Assembly (NCBI GenBank): GCA_946481205.1
Contig: CAMLNB010000202.1
Location: 1-6,540, forward strand
Direction: 5' to 3'
Source of the DNA: an uncultured Kangiella sp.
Lineage (GTDB): Bacteria > Pseudomonadota > Gammaproteobacteria > Enterobacterales > DSM-103792
Length of the DNA stretch: 6,540 nt
This document shows, piece after piece, positions 5,872 to 6,540 of this stretch (position 1 is its first letter; each line of letters begins with the position of its first letter). Below the pieces are notes generated by a model. It ran no database searches and was not told the DNA's origin. It was given only the letters and a program-made list of their open reading frames with translations. Both the position numbers and the translations under genes were made by a program.

Positions 5872-6450
5872 TCACGCGCGTTCGAGAAAATTGCGCAACA
5901 GCCGGTGGCCATGCTCGGTCAAAATGGACTCCGGATGAAACTGCACACCTTCGATCGGCAAAGTCCGATGGCGCAGCCCCATCAGATAATCACGCTGTCC
6001 GTCGCGCTCAGTCCAAGCGGTTTCTTCCAACTCTGCCGGCAGACTGTCGCGCGCAACCAGTAAAGAGTGATACCGCGTAGCAGCGAACGGCGTTGGCAGA
6101 CCGTGAAACACGCCGGCCTCGGCATGGTAAATCGGCGAAGTCTTGCCGTGCATGACTGCTGGTGCTCGAACAACTTGAGCGCCAAATACCTGAGCAATGG
6201 CCTGATGACCCAAACAAACGCCGAGGATCGGCAGGCGCCCGGCGCAATGCTGAATCGCTGCGAGCGAAATGCCGGCCTCATTGGGTGTGCAAGGGCCCGG
6301 TGAGATCACCAGTTGGCGCGGCTGCAGCGCATCGATGTCCGCCAGCGTCAGCTCGTCATTGCGCCGCACCTGCACCTCGGCGCCGAGTTCGCCGAAATAC
6401 TGCACCAGATTCCAGGTGAACGAATCGTAGTTGTCGATCAGCAGTAGCAC
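5872..6450 (-). CDS. pabA: Glutamine amidotransferase subunit PabA/TrpG (aminodeoxychorismate or anthranilate synthase component II)
   Basis: Class I glutamine amidotransferase that releases ammonia from glutamine for the chorismate-using partner, PabB (folate) or TrpE (tryptophan). The 192 residues are full length. It has [12 protein letters not shown] (3-14), [10 protein letters not shown] (51-60), the nucleophile elbow GVCLGHQ with Cys79, and HGKTSPIYH (101-109). The His/Glu pair of the triad is in VQFHPES (His172, Glu174). The whole sequence resembles E. coli PabA closely, but in many gammaproteobacteria one such subunit serves both pathways. With no trpE, trpD or pabB visible here, the role cannot be divided. 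The start is GTG at 6448-6450, with GGAG (6458-6461) 7 bases upstream. The upstream gene on the same strand ends 19 bases away, so co-transcription is likely. Confidence 0.93.
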   Translation of the reverse strand: MLLLIDNYDSFTWNLVQYFGELGAEVQVRRNDELTLADIDALQPRQLVISPGPCTPNEAGISLAAIQHCAGRLPILGVCLGHQAIAQVFGAQVVRAPAVMHGKTSPIYHAEAGVFHGLPTPFAATRYHSLLVARDSLPAELEETAWTERDGQRDYLMGLRHRTLPIEGVQFHPESILTEHGHRLLRNFLERA

Positions 6451-6469
6451 GACGCCGCTCCGCTGCCGC

Positions 6470-6540
6470 TCAATGCGGCAGCTTCTCCAGTTGGGCTTTC
6501 AAGCGAGCCAGCGCTTCGTGGGTCTGCTCCAGCTCGCGCA
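6470..6540 (-). CDS. C-terminal end of an unrecognised coiled-coil protein (5' end outside window)
   Basis: A minus-strand frame enters from the right edge and ends at a TGA at 6470-6472. The visible tail [22 protein letters not shown] has leucines at heptad-like spacing with alternating charges, as in a coiled coil. It lies 19 bases upstream of pabA and is probably co-transcribed with it. Twenty-two residues are too few to name a family. Confidence 0.55.
   Translation of the reverse strand, partial: RELEQTHEALARLKAQLEKLPH

Noticed and set aside
1..6540. CRISPR array, tRNA/rRNA, insertion sequence or phage signatures
   Set aside because: I saw no direct repeats with spacers, tRNA-like cloverleaf, transposase or integrase motifs, or terminal inverted repeats in the window.

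Overview
The window looks like chromosome of a free-living gammaproteobacterium with moderately high GC. A CRP/Vfr-type regulator very close to the E. coli protein, a PabA very close to E. coli PabA, and a Pseudomonas-type AmgK/MurU wall-recycling pair support this. The coding density, housekeeping content and lack of mobile-element signatures suggest ordinary core or near-core chromosome. I cannot name the species from sequence alone.

Layout. Positions 1-198 (+) hold the unrecognised C-terminal end of a gene, which converges on a minus-strand block. A hairpin at 231-248 probably terminates that block. Read in transcription order (right to left), the block is: an OsmC-family protein (3571-4002), the sugar kinase AmgK (2553-3569), the uridylyltransferase MurU (1855-2553), the membrane co-chaperone DjlA (943-1749) and a PagL-type lipid A deacylase (262-855). 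OsmC/amgK are separated by one base and amgK/murU share one base (TGATG). Gaps of 105 and about 87 bp then precede djlA and pagL. A regulatory gap of about 160 bp lies between osmC and the divergent plus-strand crp/vfr gene (4164-4799). It is followed by an AEC-family transporter (4919-5821, +). A PabA/TrpG glutamine amidotransferase (5872-6450, -) converges on the transporter, and the tail of a coiled-coil protein enters from the right edge (6470-6540, -).

How the genes fit together. AmgK phosphorylates MurNAc released from recycled peptidoglycan at the anomeric position, and MurU converts the product to UDP-MurNAc, bypassing de novo synthesis. PagL would trim lipid A in the outer membrane, and DjlA is an inner-membrane J-domain co-chaperone linked to envelope stress signalling in other bacteria. 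The minus-strand block is therefore largely about the cell envelope. The CRP-like regulator has its own upstream region with a candidate CRP site centred about 41.5 bp before the predicted transcription start, which suggests self-regulation.

I found no undescribed multi-gene system. The most worthwhile items are an Asp at the position of the catalytic Glu in the PagL homologue, the class II-like CRP site and leader hairpin before crp, and the linkage of pagL and djlA to the amgK-murU pair.
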